From Imhoffiella fuscus (lineage in GTDB: Bacteria; Pseudomonadota; Gammaproteobacteria; Chromatiales; Chromatiaceae): a DNA stretch of 64,000 nucleotides. Positions 8,782-17,694 of this stretch are shown piece after piece. The notes beneath the pieces were generated by a model. It did not search any database. It was not told the DNA's origin and saw only the letters and a program-made list of their open reading frames with translations. A program made the translations under genes and the position numbers. The stretch is taken from NCBI RefSeq assembly GCF_042682685.1, contig NZ_JBHUHX010000001.1, positions 1 through 64,000 of the forward strand, read 5' to 3'. How positions within the stretch are numbered: the stretch's first letter is position 1; each line of letters begins with the position of its first letter.

Positions 8782-10251
8782 TCAGTCTTCTAGGCGTTCG
8801 GAGGCGATTCTCTCCTCCGGTATTCCCCTCTCAGTCAATCCTGAGACCATCCGTCCGACCATCTCGGTCGGGCCGGCGATGTAGAAGCGGTGACGGTCGG
8901 GATCTATCCGCCCCTGTGCGATTCGGTCTGCGATCAGCTCCGGCGCATCGCCGGTGCTCGGTATGAATGCGAAGTTGCCCAGCGCGTCGCGCAGGGCGCG
9001 ACACCAGCCCGATTCGTGATGTCCCTCCGGCTGGCGCGTCTCCCAATAGAGTGCATATGACTCGATCATGTCGATCGAGATGGCGTGCTCGATCAGGCTC
9101 TTGATCGGAGCGATCCCCTCGTCGAATGCGATGAAGACGGCAGGGTCGGTGGTGTCCTCGGTGAGGATGAAGGTGCCGTGCGGGCCCTCGATCTCCAGGC
9201 TCTGCCCCTGTTTCAATGTATCGAAGATGGCCGTCGAGAAGGCGTCCGTCCCGCGCCGGATCAGGAACCAGAGGTTGCGTCCGTTGCACGGACAGCTCGC
9301 GATCGGCAATTCGCGGCTCTGGCCGTTGGCCAGGGTCAGCCGCACCCGCTGCCCGGCCATAAAGCGCAGGGTCTGGGTGCGCGGTGTCCGCAGCTGAAGC
9401 GACATGAGGGTCGGCGAGCGTCGATCGATGGTGCGCACGCTGGCGCGAATGCATTGATGCGGCAGATCCGTCACTTTGGTGGCCTCGGCGGCTTCGATCA
9501 CCAAATCGGTTACGGCGGTGTGCGAGCAGGTGAGAATGTAGCCCATCGACTTTTCGCGCTCGCTCAACAGATAGTCGTGATTGCGCATCCGCCAGGTCTC
9601 GCCGCTGACGACACGGGCCTTGCAGTCGCCACAGTTGCCGCTGGAACAGCCGTAGTTCATTTTGAGTCCGGCACGCACCGAGGCGTCGAGGATGGATTCG
9701 TTGCCCTCGACGAAGAAGTCGTGTCCGCTCGGGATGAGTTTGACGTTGGCGGCCATGATGCGCAGAAAGGTGTCGTTGACGAAGAATGTGGTCCGATTGC
9801 TGGAGGCGTCGTGTGCGTCGAGTTGGCGTCGACGCTCCGCGAACCAGTCGCGCGTGGCGTTCAGGGCGTCTGGTAGATCGCTCGACGAGAGGTCGGCAAG
9901 CCCGGTCAGGCGCTCGCCGGTCTCGTCGAGCAGCGCCTTCGCCGCGTCCAGCTCGGCGATGCGGTTCGCGAGACCCTCGCTCAGACCGTGCAGGCGCGCG
10001 ACCAGGACCTGTGCGTCCGGAAGTCTCGTCTCCGTCTCCTCGCGCTTGGGCAGGGCCTCGCGCTTGATGCGCTCGACACGTTCCAGCGCCGAGTCGTCGT
10101 CGAGACGGATCGAGGGAAAGGCTCTGAGCAGATCCTCGATCGCGATCGATCCCTCGAAGGTTTGGATCTCGCCCCTGCGGATGCGGTATTGGAGTTCGGA
10201 CCGGGTGATGCCCGCTAGCCGCGCGGCCCGCGAGAGGCTGAGATCGTTCAT
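8782..10251 (-). CDS. HTH-like / 2Fe-2S ferredoxin / flavoreductase-like fusion
   Basis: 489 aa. Residues 1-48 look like a small MerR/excisionase-type helix-turn-helix (LSRAARLAGITRSELQYRIRRGEI). Residues 50-150 are a charged helical linker. Residues 165-260 are a plant-type 2Fe-2S ferredoxin with ligands Cys202, Cys207, Cys210 and Cys242 (C-x4-C-x2-C). Residues 265-489 resemble a ferredoxin-NADP reductase module such as that in phenol hydroxylase or CDP-6-deoxyglucoseen reductase. The usual FAD motif RxYS is RELP here, and the GGTGIAP nucleotide motif is AFDEGIAP, so flavin or pyridine-nucleotide use is uncertain. It is the last gene of a leftward set, only 3 bases after the DUF302 gene. Function unknown; a redox-responsive role is a guess. 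Confidence 0.75.
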   Translation of the reverse strand: MNDLSLSRAARLAGITRSELQYRIRRGEIQTFEGSIAIEDLLRAFPSIRLDDDSALERVERIKREALPKREETETRLPDAQVLVARLHGLSEGLANRIAELDAAKALLDETGERLTGLADLSSSDLPDALNATRDWFAERRRQLDAHDASSNRTTFFVNDTFLRIMAANVKLIPSGHDFFVEGNESILDASVRAGLKMNYGCSSGNCGDCKARVVSGETWRMRNHDYLLSEREKSMGYILTCSHTAVTDLVIEAAEATKVTDLPHQCIRASVRTIDRRSPTLMSLQLRTPRTQTLRFMAGQRVRLTLANGQSRELPIASCPCNGRNLWFLIRRGTDAFSTAIFDTLKQGQSLEIEGPHGTFILTEDTTDPAVFIAFDEGIAPIKSLIEHAISIDMIESYALYWETRQPEGHHESGWCRALRDALGNFAFIPSTGDAPELIADRIAQGRIDPDRHRFYIAGPTEMVGRMVSGLTERGIPEERIASERLED

Positions 10252-10254
10252 GGC

Positions 10255-10737
10255 TCAGAGGTCCCCGTTGGCGCCCGCTTGCATGATCTCCTTCATGGTG
10301 TCGCGCACCTTGGTGGCCAGTTCCTTGAGATCGGGCGGCAGGTCGGCCATGCCGATCACCTGATCCAAATCGAGCGTGACCAGCCAGGGCTTCCCGTCCT
10401 GATCCTCGATGAGTGTGATGCGACAGGGCAGATAGGCCGAGAAGTCCAGGTTCGCCTTGAGCATTTGGGCCGCGATTCGGGCGTCGCAGAACTGGAAGAT
10501 CTCAATATGCTTGCTGGGAACGCCCATGGCGTCCAGCTCCTTGGACAGCGGCAGTCGGGCGACCAGCTTGAAATTGAGCGCGTTGGCGCGAAGCAGCATG
10601 GAATCGACCGCGTCGTCCATGGTGACGTCCTCGGCCAATGGCAGCTTGAAGACCGTGTCGGCGATCGTCATGTCGCTCGCCTGGGCGGGCGACTGCAGCA
10701 GCATCAGGAACAGGGTGAGCCAGGGTAGGGTGCGCAT
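10255..10737 (-). CDS. Exported DUF302-domain protein
   Basis: 160 aa. An N-terminal signal peptide (TLPWLTLFLMLLQSPAQAS) precedes a DUF302 domain: alternating strands around NFKLVARLPLSKELDAMG, then FQFCDARIAAQML and LPCRITLIED. DUF302 proteins are often found with sulfur or redox genes but have no agreed biochemical role. Two cysteines lie in the domain. It sits between the cupin gene (60 bases) and the HTH/ferredoxin/reductase gene (3 bases), so the three are probably one transcript. Periplasmic location is predicted from the leader. Confidence 0.75.
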   Translation of the reverse strand: MRTLPWLTLFLMLLQSPAQASDMTIADTVFKLPLAEDVTMDDAVDSMLLRANALNFKLVARLPLSKELDAMGVPSKHIEIFQFCDARIAAQMLKANLDFSAYLPCRITLIEDQDGKPWLVTLDLDQVIGMADLPPDLKELATKVRDTMKEIMQAGANGDL

Positions 10738-10797
10738 ATGATCCTCTCTCGTCGTCGTTTTCGTTGTCGGGCGATAGGGGCTTGCGGTCGGCGGGGA

Positions 10798-11079
10798 TCA
10801 ATCGAGTCGATAGTGCTTTTCGACCGGTTCTTGGATCTCCCAGGTGCAGGAGAGTCCGGCGGGGAAGGTGACGAGGTCCCCGCGCCCGAAGCTCGCAGGC
10901 TCGCCGCCCTCGGGGGTGACGCTGAAACGTCCTCGAACCACGTAACAGGTCTCGGTTTGGCTGTACTGCCAGGGAAAGGTCGAGACCTCCTTCTTCCAGA
11001 TCGGCCAGTCGTCCACGCCCATGACCTCCAGCTTGGCGGGAGAGGGCTTGTGCTCGCACCGAATCTCTAAATCGCTCAT
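10798..11079 (-). CDS. Small cupin-domain protein
   Basis: 93 aa, single-domain cupin of the DUF861/Cupin_3 type (PWKKE-like entry, TETCYVVRGRFSVTPEGG, and GRGDLVTFPAGLSCTWEI). Most proteins of this subtype bind metal poorly, and here the first motif keeps only part of the usual His/Glu set, so enzymatic activity is doubtful. It leads a leftward three-gene set with the DUF302 protein and the 2Fe-2S fusion. It is divergent from pncC across about 130 bases that should carry both promoters, though none is obvious. Confidence 0.78.
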   Translation of the reverse strand: MSDLEIRCEHKPSPAKLEVMGVDDWPIWKKEVSTFPWQYSQTETCYVVRGRFSVTPEGGEPASFGRGDLVTFPAGLSCTWEIQEPVEKHYRLD

Positions 11080-11212
11080 CGGTTATCGGGGCTCCTTCGG
11101 TTTGTCGCCGGATGGCGGAATCGAGACCATCGTCGCCGGATGTGCGGTCGATCCGGGCGATTTCCACGCACGGGATTGTCTCGACCTCCGAGTTCGGCGA
11201 CACTCGCGCCCG

Positions 11213-11722
11213 ATGATAGAACAGAGCACCGACCTTGGGTTCGAGACGATTGCTGCCCGTATCGGCGAGCGCCTGAGCGCGCGCGCTCTGATGCTGGCCT
11301 GCGCCGAGTCCTGCACGGGTGGCTGGATCGCCAAGTGCGTCACGGATGTCGCCGGCAGCAGCGCCTGGTTCGATCGCGGATTCGTCACCTACAGCAACGC
11401 CGCCAAGCAGGAGATGCTGGGTGTGCGCGAGGAGACCCTTGCGCGGCATGGTGCGGTCAGCGAGGCGGTGGTGAGGGAGATGGTCGCCGGGGCGCTGGAT
11501 CGGAGTCGCGCCCAGGTCGCCTTGGCCGTGAGCGGCATCGCCGGGCCTGGCGGTGGCACGCAGGAGAAGCCGGTCGGTACCGTCTGGATCGCCTGGGGTG
11601 TTCCCGGTAGTGCGGTGTTGGCCGATTGCTGTCGATTCGGAGGGGATCGCGAGGCGGTGCGGCGGGAGACGGTGCGCGTCGCCCTGCAGCGGCTCTTCGA
11701 TCTGCTGGCGCCGAATGGGTGA
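11213..11722 (+). CDS. pncC: Nicotinamide-nucleotide amidohydrolase PncC (CinA C-terminal family)
   Basis: 169 aa from the ATG at 11213, the start that matches family length; upstream in-frame codons lie antisense to the cupin gene. Conserved motifs: AESCTGGWIAKCVTDVAGSS, FVTYSNAAKQEMLGV, and SGIAGPGGGTQEKPVGTVW. PncC deamidates NMN to nicotinate mononucleotide, recycling NAD breakdown products such as those left by DNA ligase. Placement just before recA (about 180 bases) is the usual gammaproteobacterial order. Confidence 0.92.
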   Translation: MIEQSTDLGFETIAARIGERLSARALMLACAESCTGGWIAKCVTDVAGSSAWFDRGFVTYSNAAKQEMLGVREETLARHGAVSEAVVREMVAGALDRSRAQVALAVSGIAGPGGGTQEKPVGTVWIAWGVPGSAVLADCCRFGGDREAVRRETVRVALQRLFDLLAPNG

Positions 11723-11900
11723 GCGCTGGCTCTTTGCGCCCTGGTTTTTTTCGATCGTCGCGGGATATGACGCACACGCTTCAGCTATGCCATAATTCAC
11801 CGTTTTCATGGGCGTCGAGCGCGCGCCACGGTTATCTAGAGTGCGATCCAAGAAGCAAGGCAATACCGGGCACAAGCGAACTGAGTTTAACGGAGATCGA

Positions 11901-12941
11901 ATGGACGAGAACCGCAAAAAGGCGTTGGCTGCGGCCCTGGGCCAGATCGAGAAGCAGTTCGGCAAGGGCTCGGTCATGCGGATGGGTGACGCCGGCGCCG
12001 TGCGCAACGTGGAGGCCATCTCCACCGGCTCGCTCGGGCTGGATCTCGCGCTGGGTATCGGCGGCGTTCCCAAGGGGCGCGTGATCGAGATCTATGGCCC
12101 GGAGTCCTCGGGCAAGACGACCCTGACGCTGCACATCGTTGCCGAGTCCCAGCGTCTCGGCGGCACGGCGGCCTTCGTCGATGCCGAACACGCGCTCGAT
12201 CCGGTCTATGCCGAGAAGCTCGGCGTCAACATGAACGATCTGTTGGTCTCGCAGCCGGATACCGGCGAGCAGGCGCTCGAGATCACCGACATGCTGGTGC
12301 GCTCCAATGCGGTCGACATCGTCGTGATCGATTCGGTCGCCGCGCTGACGCCCAAGGCCGAGATCGAAGGCGAGATGGGCGATTCGCACGTCGGATTGCA
12401 GGCGCGGCTCATGTCCCAGGCGCTGCGCAAGCTGACGGCCAACATCAAGCGCTCCAATTGCTGCGTTATCTTCATCAACCAGATCCGTATGAAGATCGGC
12501 GTCATGTTCGGGTCGCCCGAGACCACCACCGGTGGTAACGCGCTCAAGTTCTACGCCTCGGTGCGTCTGGACATCCGTCGCACCGGAAGTATCAAGAAGG
12601 GCGATGAGGTCGTCGGGAACGAGACCAAGGTCAAGGTGGTCAAGAACAAGGTGGCCCCGCCCTTCAGGCAGGCCGAGTTCGATATCCTCTACGGTCAGGG
12701 GATTTCTCGCGAGGGTGAGATCATCGATCTGGGCGTCAAGGAGGGATTCATCGAGAAGTCGGGCGCCTGGTACAGCTACGAGGGCAACCGCGTCGGTCAG
12801 GGCAAGGACAATGCCCGTGGCTTCTTGCTCGAACATCCCGAGATCGCCCAGGACATCGAGGCCAAGATCCGCGAGAAGCTGTTGCCCAAGGTGGTTGCCG
12901 AGACCGCTGAAGAGAGCCCCGAGACGCTCCCGGAGGAGTGA
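11901..12941 (+). CDS. recA: Recombinase RecA
   Basis: 346 aa from the ATG at 11901, with CGGAG 5 bases upstream. It starts MDENRKKALAAALGQIEKQF; Walker A is GPESSGKTTL, and DNA loop 2 is IRMKIGVMFGSPETTTGG. RecA forms filaments on single-stranded DNA, drives strand exchange and stimulates LexA self-cleavage. The upstream 180 bases contain no canonical CTGT-N8-ACAG LexA box that I can see, so SOS control may use another site sequence. The stop overlaps the recX start by 4 bases. Confidence 0.98.
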   Translation: MDENRKKALAAALGQIEKQFGKGSVMRMGDAGAVRNVEAISTGSLGLDLALGIGGVPKGRVIEIYGPESSGKTTLTLHIVAESQRLGGTAAFVDAEHALDPVYAEKLGVNMNDLLVSQPDTGEQALEITDMLVRSNAVDIVVIDSVAALTPKAEIEGEMGDSHVGLQARLMSQALRKLTANIKRSNCCVIFINQIRMKIGVMFGSPETTTGGNALKFYASVRLDIRRTGSIKKGDEVVGNETKVKVVKNKVAPPFRQAEFDILYGQGISREGEIIDLGVKEGFIEKSGAWYSYEGNRVGQGKDNARGFLLEHPEIAQDIEAKIREKLLPKVVAETAEESPETLPEE

Positions 12942-13420
12942 TTCTGAGCGCCCAGGCCAGACATTCGACAGCGGCGGATCCGATCGTCGCCGCGCGGCAG
13001 CAGGCACTGCGTCTGCTGGCCGGGCGCGAGCACTCTCGCCTCGAACTGGAGCAGAAGCTCGCCGTTCGCGGCTTCGAGAACTCGGTGATTCGCGAGGCGC
13101 TGATCCCGCTCGAACGCGAGGGTGCGATCGACGAGTTGCGTCTTACCGAACGCTATGTCGAGGAGCGGATCGAGAAGGGCTTCGGCCCCCTGCGCATCCG
13201 CAGCGAGCTGCGCCACAAGGGTGTGGCCGATGAATTGATCGACCGCTGCCTTCAGGTCTCGACCGAGACCTGGGAGGCGCGTCTGGCTGCAGTCTGCGAC
13301 CGGCGCTTCGGCGCCGAGCCGCCCGAGGACCGCGCCGATTTTGCCCGACGGGCGCGTTTTCTCGCGCAGCGCGGGTTTCCCACCGAATCCATCCGGCGTC
13401 TGTTGCGCTGGAATGACTGA
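12938..13420 (+). CDS. recX: Regulatory protein RecX
   Basis: 160 aa, GTG start overlapping the recA stop (GTGA), with the GGAGGAG at the end of recA acting as ribosome site. RecX binds the RecA filament and restrains its activity. Typical repeated three-helix units are visible (ALRLLAGREHSRLELEQKL, LRLTERYVEERIEKGFGPLRIRSELRHKGV, and the C-terminal FLAQRGFPTESIRRLLR). Overlap gives RecX in fixed ratio to RecA. Confidence 0.95.
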   Translation: MILSAQARHSTAADPIVAARQQALRLLAGREHSRLELEQKLAVRGFENSVIREALIPLEREGAIDELRLTERYVEERIEKGFGPLRIRSELRHKGVADELIDRCLQVSTETWEARLAAVCDRRFGAEPPEDRADFARRARFLAQRGFPTESIRRLLRWND

Positions 13421-13459
13421 CCGGGCCCTTTCGACGAGCGGTCCTTTCGAGATTTCTCC

Positions 13460-16063
13460 ATGATCACCAGTGCAGAGCTTCGAGCGAGCTTCCTCGACTA
13501 TTTCGCGCAACGTCAACACGCGCGGGTTGCCTCCAGTCCTTTGGTTCCGGCCAACGATCCGACCCTGCTGTTCACCAATGCGGGGATGGTGCAGTTCAAG
13601 GAACTCTTCCTCGGGCGCGAGCGGCGCGACTATAACCGGGCCGTCTCGTCCCAGCGCTGCGTGCGCGCCGGCGGTAAGCATAACGACCTGGAGAACGTCG
13701 GCTACACGGCGCGCCATCACACCTTCTTCGAGATGCTGGGCAACTTCAGCTTCGGCGATTACTTCAAGCGTGAGGCCATCGGTTTCGCCTGGGAGTATCT
13801 GACCCAGGTGCTGTCGCTGCCGCCCGAGCGTCTCTGGATCACCGTCTTCGAGGACGACGACGAGGCCGCCGACATCTGGCTGAAGGAGGTCGGCGTCGAT
13901 GCCGCTCGCTTCTCGCGCTGTGGCGCCAAGGACAACTTCTGGTCGATGGGCGACACGGGACCCTGTGGTCCCTGCTCCGAGATCTTCTACGACCACGGTC
14001 CCGAGATCCCGGGCGGTCCCCCGGGTTCGCCCGACGAGGACGGCGACCGTTACGTCGAGATCTGGAATCTGGTCTTCATGCAGTTCAACCGCGACGCCGA
14101 GGGCACTCTGACGCCCCTGCCGCGTCCCTCGGTCGACACCGGCATGGGGCTGGAGCGTCTCGCGGCCGTGATGCAGGGCGTGCACAGCAACTACGAGATC
14201 GATCTCTTTCGCCACCTGATCGATGCGGCGGCCGAGGTCACCGGGTGCGCCGATCGCGCCGACAAATCGTTGCGCGTCATCGCCGACCACATCCGCTCGA
14301 CCGCCTTCCTCATCATCGACGGCGTGACGCCGAGCAACGAGGGGCGCGGCTACGTCCTGCGCCGCATCATGCGTCGGGCGATCCGTCACGGCTATCGGCT
14401 CGGCTGCAGCGAGCCCTTCTTCCATCGTTTGCTCGCGCCGCTGGTCGCCGAGATGGGCGATGCCTATCCGGAGCTCAAGACCGCTCAGGCCCATGTCGAG
14501 CACCTGATCAAGCTTGAAGAGGAGCGCTTCGCCGAGACCCTCGATCACGGCATGCGCATCCTGGACGAGGCGATCGCCGGGCTGTCCAGTGATCGCATCC
14601 CTGGCGAAACCGTGTTCAAGCTCTACGACACCTACGGCTTCCCGACCGACCTGACTGCGGACATCGCTCGCGAACGTGGCCTGACGCTGGACATGGAGGG
14701 CTTCGAGCAGGCGATGGCGCAGCAGAAGGAGCGCGCCCGTGCGGCGAGCCAGTTCGGCGCGGCTCAGACCCAGGAGATCCAAGTCCAGGGCGAGACCGAT
14801 TTCTGCGGTTACGAGCGGTTGCAGGAGGAGGGCACGGTCGTCGCGCTCTATCGCGACGGCACCTCTTGCGATGCGCTCGAATCCGGCGAGGAGGGGCTGG
14901 TCATTCTGGACATCACGCCCTTCTACGGCGAGTCCGGCGGCCAGGTCGGCGACCGTGGCTGGCTGACCACCGAGACCGCCCGCTTCGAGGTGACCGACAC
15001 CCAGAAGAAGGGCGGCGGCGTCATGATTCACGTCGGGCGCGTGCTCGAAGGATCGCTGACGGTCGGTGACCGGGTCGATGCGCGCGTCGATGCCGGGCGT
15101 CGGCTCGAAACCGCTCTGAACCACTCGGCCACGCACCTGCTGCATGCGGCCCTGCGTCAGGTGCTCGGCGAGCACGTCCAGCAGAAGGGTTCGCTGGTCG
15201 GTCCCGAGCGTCTGCGCTTCGACTTCTCGCACTTCGAACCGGTCTCGCGCGAGCAGTTGCTGACGATTGAGCGCATGGTCAATCGCGAGGTGCGTGCCAA
15301 CCATCTGGTCGAGACTCGCATCATGAGTCTGGAGGACGCCAAGGCGTCCGGTGCCATGGCGCTCTTCGGCGAGAAATACACCGATCAGGTGCGCGTGTTG
15401 CGCATGGGCGATTTCTCCACCGAGCTGTGCGGTGGCACCCATGTCAAGGCGGTTGGTGACATCGGTCTGGTCAAGATCGTCAACGAGACCGGCATCGCCG
15501 CCGGCGTTCGCCGCATCGAGGCCATCACGGGCGCAGCGGCGCTCGACTGGGTCGAGGCGGACGAGGAGCGTTTGCTGCGTCTGGCGGGTCTGCTCAAGGG
15601 CGGACGCGAGGATGTCGACGAGCGCGTGGTCCAGCTGGTCGAGCGCGCGCGCCGTCTCGAAAAGGAGTTGGAGCAGCTCAAGGGCAAGCTTGCAAGCTCG
15701 GCCGGTCAGGATCTGGCCGCCCAGGCGCAGGACATCGAGGGCGTCAAGGTGTTGGCCGCCCGTCTCGACGGCGCCGATCCGAAAAACCTTCGGACCATTC
15801 TGGATCAGCTCAAGGACAAGTTGGGCTCTGCGGTCATCCTGCTTGCGACCGAGGCGGACGGCAAGGTCAGCCTGGTCGCCGGCGTCACCAAGGATCTGAC
15901 CGACCGCTTCAAGGCCGGCGATCTGATTCGCGAGATCGCGACCCAGGTCGGTGGCAAGGGCGGCGGGCGTCCTGACATGGCTCAGGCCGGCGGCAATGAT
16001 CCGGCTGGCATTCCGGGTGCGCTCGCGTCTGTCGACGGTTGGGTGAGAGGACGTCTCTCTTAA
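13460..16063 (+). CDS. alaS: Alanyl-tRNA synthetase
   Basis: 867 aa, standard length. Class II catalytic domain at the N-terminus (RASFLDYFAQRQHARV, LFTNAGMVQFK, and GDTGPCGPCSEI). The editing domain carries HSATHLLHAALRQV and the zinc-type ELCGGTHVKAVGD motif, and a coiled-coil plus C-terminal DHHA1 domain ends with GGKGGGRPDMAQAGG. It charges tRNA(Ala) and removes mis-attached Ser and Gly. It follows recX by about 40 bases, the usual recA-recX-alaS order. Confidence 0.98.
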   Translation: MITSAELRASFLDYFAQRQHARVASSPLVPANDPTLLFTNAGMVQFKELFLGRERRDYNRAVSSQRCVRAGGKHNDLENVGYTARHHTFFEMLGNFSFGDYFKREAIGFAWEYLTQVLSLPPERLWITVFEDDDEAADIWLKEVGVDAARFSRCGAKDNFWSMGDTGPCGPCSEIFYDHGPEIPGGPPGSPDEDGDRYVEIWNLVFMQFNRDAEGTLTPLPRPSVDTGMGLERLAAVMQGVHSNYEIDLFRHLIDAAAEVTGCADRADKSLRVIADHIRSTAFLIIDGVTPSNEGRGYVLRRIMRRAIRHGYRLGCSEPFFHRLLAPLVAEMGDAYPELKTAQAHVEHLIKLEEERFAETLDHGMRILDEAIAGLSSDRIPGETVFKLYDTYGFPTDLTADIARERGLTLDMEGFEQAMAQQKERARAASQFGAAQTQEIQVQGETDFCGYERLQEEGTVVALYRDGTSCDALESGEEGLVILDITPFYGESGGQVGDRGWLTTETARFEVTDTQKKGGGVMIHVGRVLEGSLTVGDRVDARVDAGRRLETALNHSATHLLHAALRQVLGEHVQQKGSLVGPERLRFDFSHFEPVSREQLLTIERMVNREVRANHLVETRIMSLEDAKASGAMALFGEKYTDQVRVLRMGDFSTELCGGTHVKAVGDIGLVKIVNETGIAAGVRRIEAITGAAALDWVEADEERLLRLAGLLKGGREDVDERVVQLVERARRLEKELEQLKGKLASSAGQDLAAQAQDIEGVKVLAARLDGADPKNLRTILDQLKDKLGSAVILLATEADGKVSLVAGVTKDLTDRFKAGDLIREIATQVGGKGGGRPDMAQAGGNDPAGIPGALASVDGWVRGRLS

Positions 16064-16091
16064 CCTGACGGCATGGCCGAATTCAATGAGT

Positions 16092-16114
16092 CGAGCGGGT
16101 CCTCGGCCCGCTCG
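16092..16114 (+). terminator. Stem-loop after alaS
   Basis: An 8-bp inverted repeat (CGAGCGGG / CCCGCTCG) with a 7-base loop is followed by GTCTTCCTTC, moderately T-rich. It lies 30 bases past the alaS stop and 90 before lysC, so it may be a weak intrinsic terminator or attenuator. Confidence 0.5.
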
Positions 16115-16203
16115 TCTTCCTTCAATGGTGCACTTTTTGGGTGTACGTTTTCGTCTGGGTGTTTGAGAAAGATGCAAGGCGACCTGCAGGGTAGGGGCGG
16201 TCG

Positions 16204-17433
16204 ATGGCGCTGATCGTCCAGAAATACGGCGGAACCTCCGTCGGCAGCGCCGAGCGGATCCTGGCCGTGGCCGAGCGCGTCAAGCGCTGGCGCGATCAGG
16301 GGAATCAGGTCGTGGTGGTGTTGTCCGCCATGTCCGGCGAAACCGATCGCCTGATCGGACTCGCGCGACAGATTCAGGAGCGTCCCGAGCCACGGGAGCT
16401 CGACGTGCTCATGTCGACCGGCGAGCAGGTCACCATCGCGCTCCTGAGCATGGCGCTGTCGGCCCGGGGCTGTCCGGCGCGCTCCTATACGGGCGCCCAA
16501 GTACACATCTTGACGGATAGCGCACATAACAAGGCGCGCATTCGTGATATTGATGCTGCACGGGTCAAGGCGGATTTGGACGCTGGGCGTGTGGTCGTGG
16601 TCGCTGGCTTCCAGGGTATCGACGAGCTTGGCGACATCACGACCTTGGGCCGTGGTGGATCCGATACCTCGGCAGTCGCGATCGCTGCGGCGCTCAAGGC
16701 CGACGAGTGCCAGATCTACACCGATGTGGATGGCGTCTATACGACCGATCCTCGGGTCGAGCCCAAGGCGCGCAAGCTCGCCCGGATCACCTTCGAGGAA
16801 ATGCTCGAAATGGCGAGCCTGGGATCGAAGGTGCTGCAGATCCGCTCGGTCGAGTTCGCCGGAAAGTACAAAGTCCCTCTGCGCGTTCTCTCCAGCTTCG
16901 GCGAGGGAGAGGGCACATTGATTACCTTCGAGGAAGATGCCGTGGAAGACGCCAAGATTGCTGGAATCGCGTTCAGTCGCGACGAAGCCAAGTTGACGGT
17001 GCTTGGCGTGCCGGATCAGCCGGGTGTGGCGCACCAGATCCTGGGGCCGATCGCCGACGCCAATATCGAAGTGGACATGATCATCCAGAACATCGCCGCG
17101 CAGGAGGCGCTGACGGATTTCACCTTCACCGTCCACCGCAACGACTATGCGCGCGCGCTGGAAATCCTGGAGGCGTCGGCCAAGCAGCTTGGCGCGCGTC
17201 AGGTGCTGGGCGATCTCCACATCGTCAAGATTTCGCTGGTTGGGGTCGGGATGCGCAGCCACGCGGGCATCGCGAGCCGCATGTTCTCGGCGCTGGCCCA
17301 GGAAGGCATCAATATTCGTATGATTTCAACGTCCGAGATCAAGATTTCGGTCGTGGTCGATGAAAAGTATCTGGAACTCGGTGTGCGCACGCTGCACGAG
17401 GCATTCGGCCTGGATCAGGCGAGCACGGCGTGA
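16204..17433 (+). CDS. lysC: Aspartate kinase
   Basis: 409 aa. The kinase domain starts with KYGGTSVGSAERI and contains VVAGFQGID and GRGGSDTSAVA. Two C-terminal ACT domains (from about residue 265, VLGVPDQPGVAHQILGPIADANIEVDMI, and MFSALAQEGINIRMISTSEIK) mediate feedback control by Lys and/or Thr. It phosphorylates aspartate, the first step to Lys, Thr, Met and diaminopimelate. This is the short monofunctional class, commonly found between alaS and csrA in gammaproteobacteria. Confidence 0.96.
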   Translation: MALIVQKYGGTSVGSAERILAVAERVKRWRDQGNQVVVVLSAMSGETDRLIGLARQIQERPEPRELDVLMSTGEQVTIALLSMALSARGCPARSYTGAQVHILTDSAHNKARIRDIDAARVKADLDAGRVVVVAGFQGIDELGDITTLGRGGSDTSAVAIAAALKADECQIYTDVDGVYTTDPRVEPKARKLARITFEEMLEMASLGSKVLQIRSVEFAGKYKVPLRVLSSFGEGEGTLITFEEDAVEDAKIAGIAFSRDEAKLTVLGVPDQPGVAHQILGPIADANIEVDMIIQNIAAQEALTDFTFTVHRNDYARALEILEASAKQLGARQVLGDLHIVKISLVGVGMRSHAGIASRMFSALAQEGINIRMISTSEIKISVVVDEKYLELGVRTLHEAFGLDQASTA

Positions 17434-17530
17434 TACTGGTCACAAACATGGTGTAGCCACCGGTCGGAACGGGTGCAAACCTTCTTGTATTCGTTGCTGC
17501 CGTCCAAACTAACTGAAACTGTCAAGCCGC

Positions 17531-17557
17531 AGCTGCTATGGAGATCCCATAGCGGCT
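17531..17557 (+). other. Stem-loop between lysC and csrA
   Basis: An 11-bp hairpin (AGCTGCTATGG / CCATAGCGGCT, one T-G wobble) with a 5-base loop lies 100 bases after lysC and 140 before csrA. There is no following T run, so intrinsic termination is not supported. It could be an attenuator, a processing site or part of the csrA leader. Confidence 0.45.
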
Positions 17558-17649
17558 GTTGATAGAATTCCAAGGTGAGTATTCTCTCATTCTTGGTCTG
17601 GGGGTGGTTTAACCCTCCGAGCGGTACCGAAGAGGTCGGAAAGCCGGGG

Positions 17650-17694
17650 CGGGGAATCATCGTTGCGGATAAGGGAACGTAGGGAGAAAGTAAA
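17650..17694 (+). promoter_or_regulatory. csrA leader with clustered GGA motifs
   Basis: Four GGA trinucleotides fall in the 45 bases before the csrA ATG, including AGGGAG in the ribosome-binding position. CsrA family proteins bind GGA motifs, usually in hairpin loops, and repress their own translation in E. coli. The same autoregulation is inferred here. Confidence 0.5.

Noticed and set aside
11723..11900. LexA box upstream of recA
   Set aside because: I looked for CTGT-N8-ACAG and close variants and found none convincing; a lineage-specific box cannot be excluded.
12797..16177. A 1126-residue open frame on the minus strand, antisense to alaS
   Set aside because: alaS on the plus strand has full motif support. 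The antisense frame is a by-product of high GC and third-position bias, with Arg/Leu/Gly/His-rich sequence and no domain.
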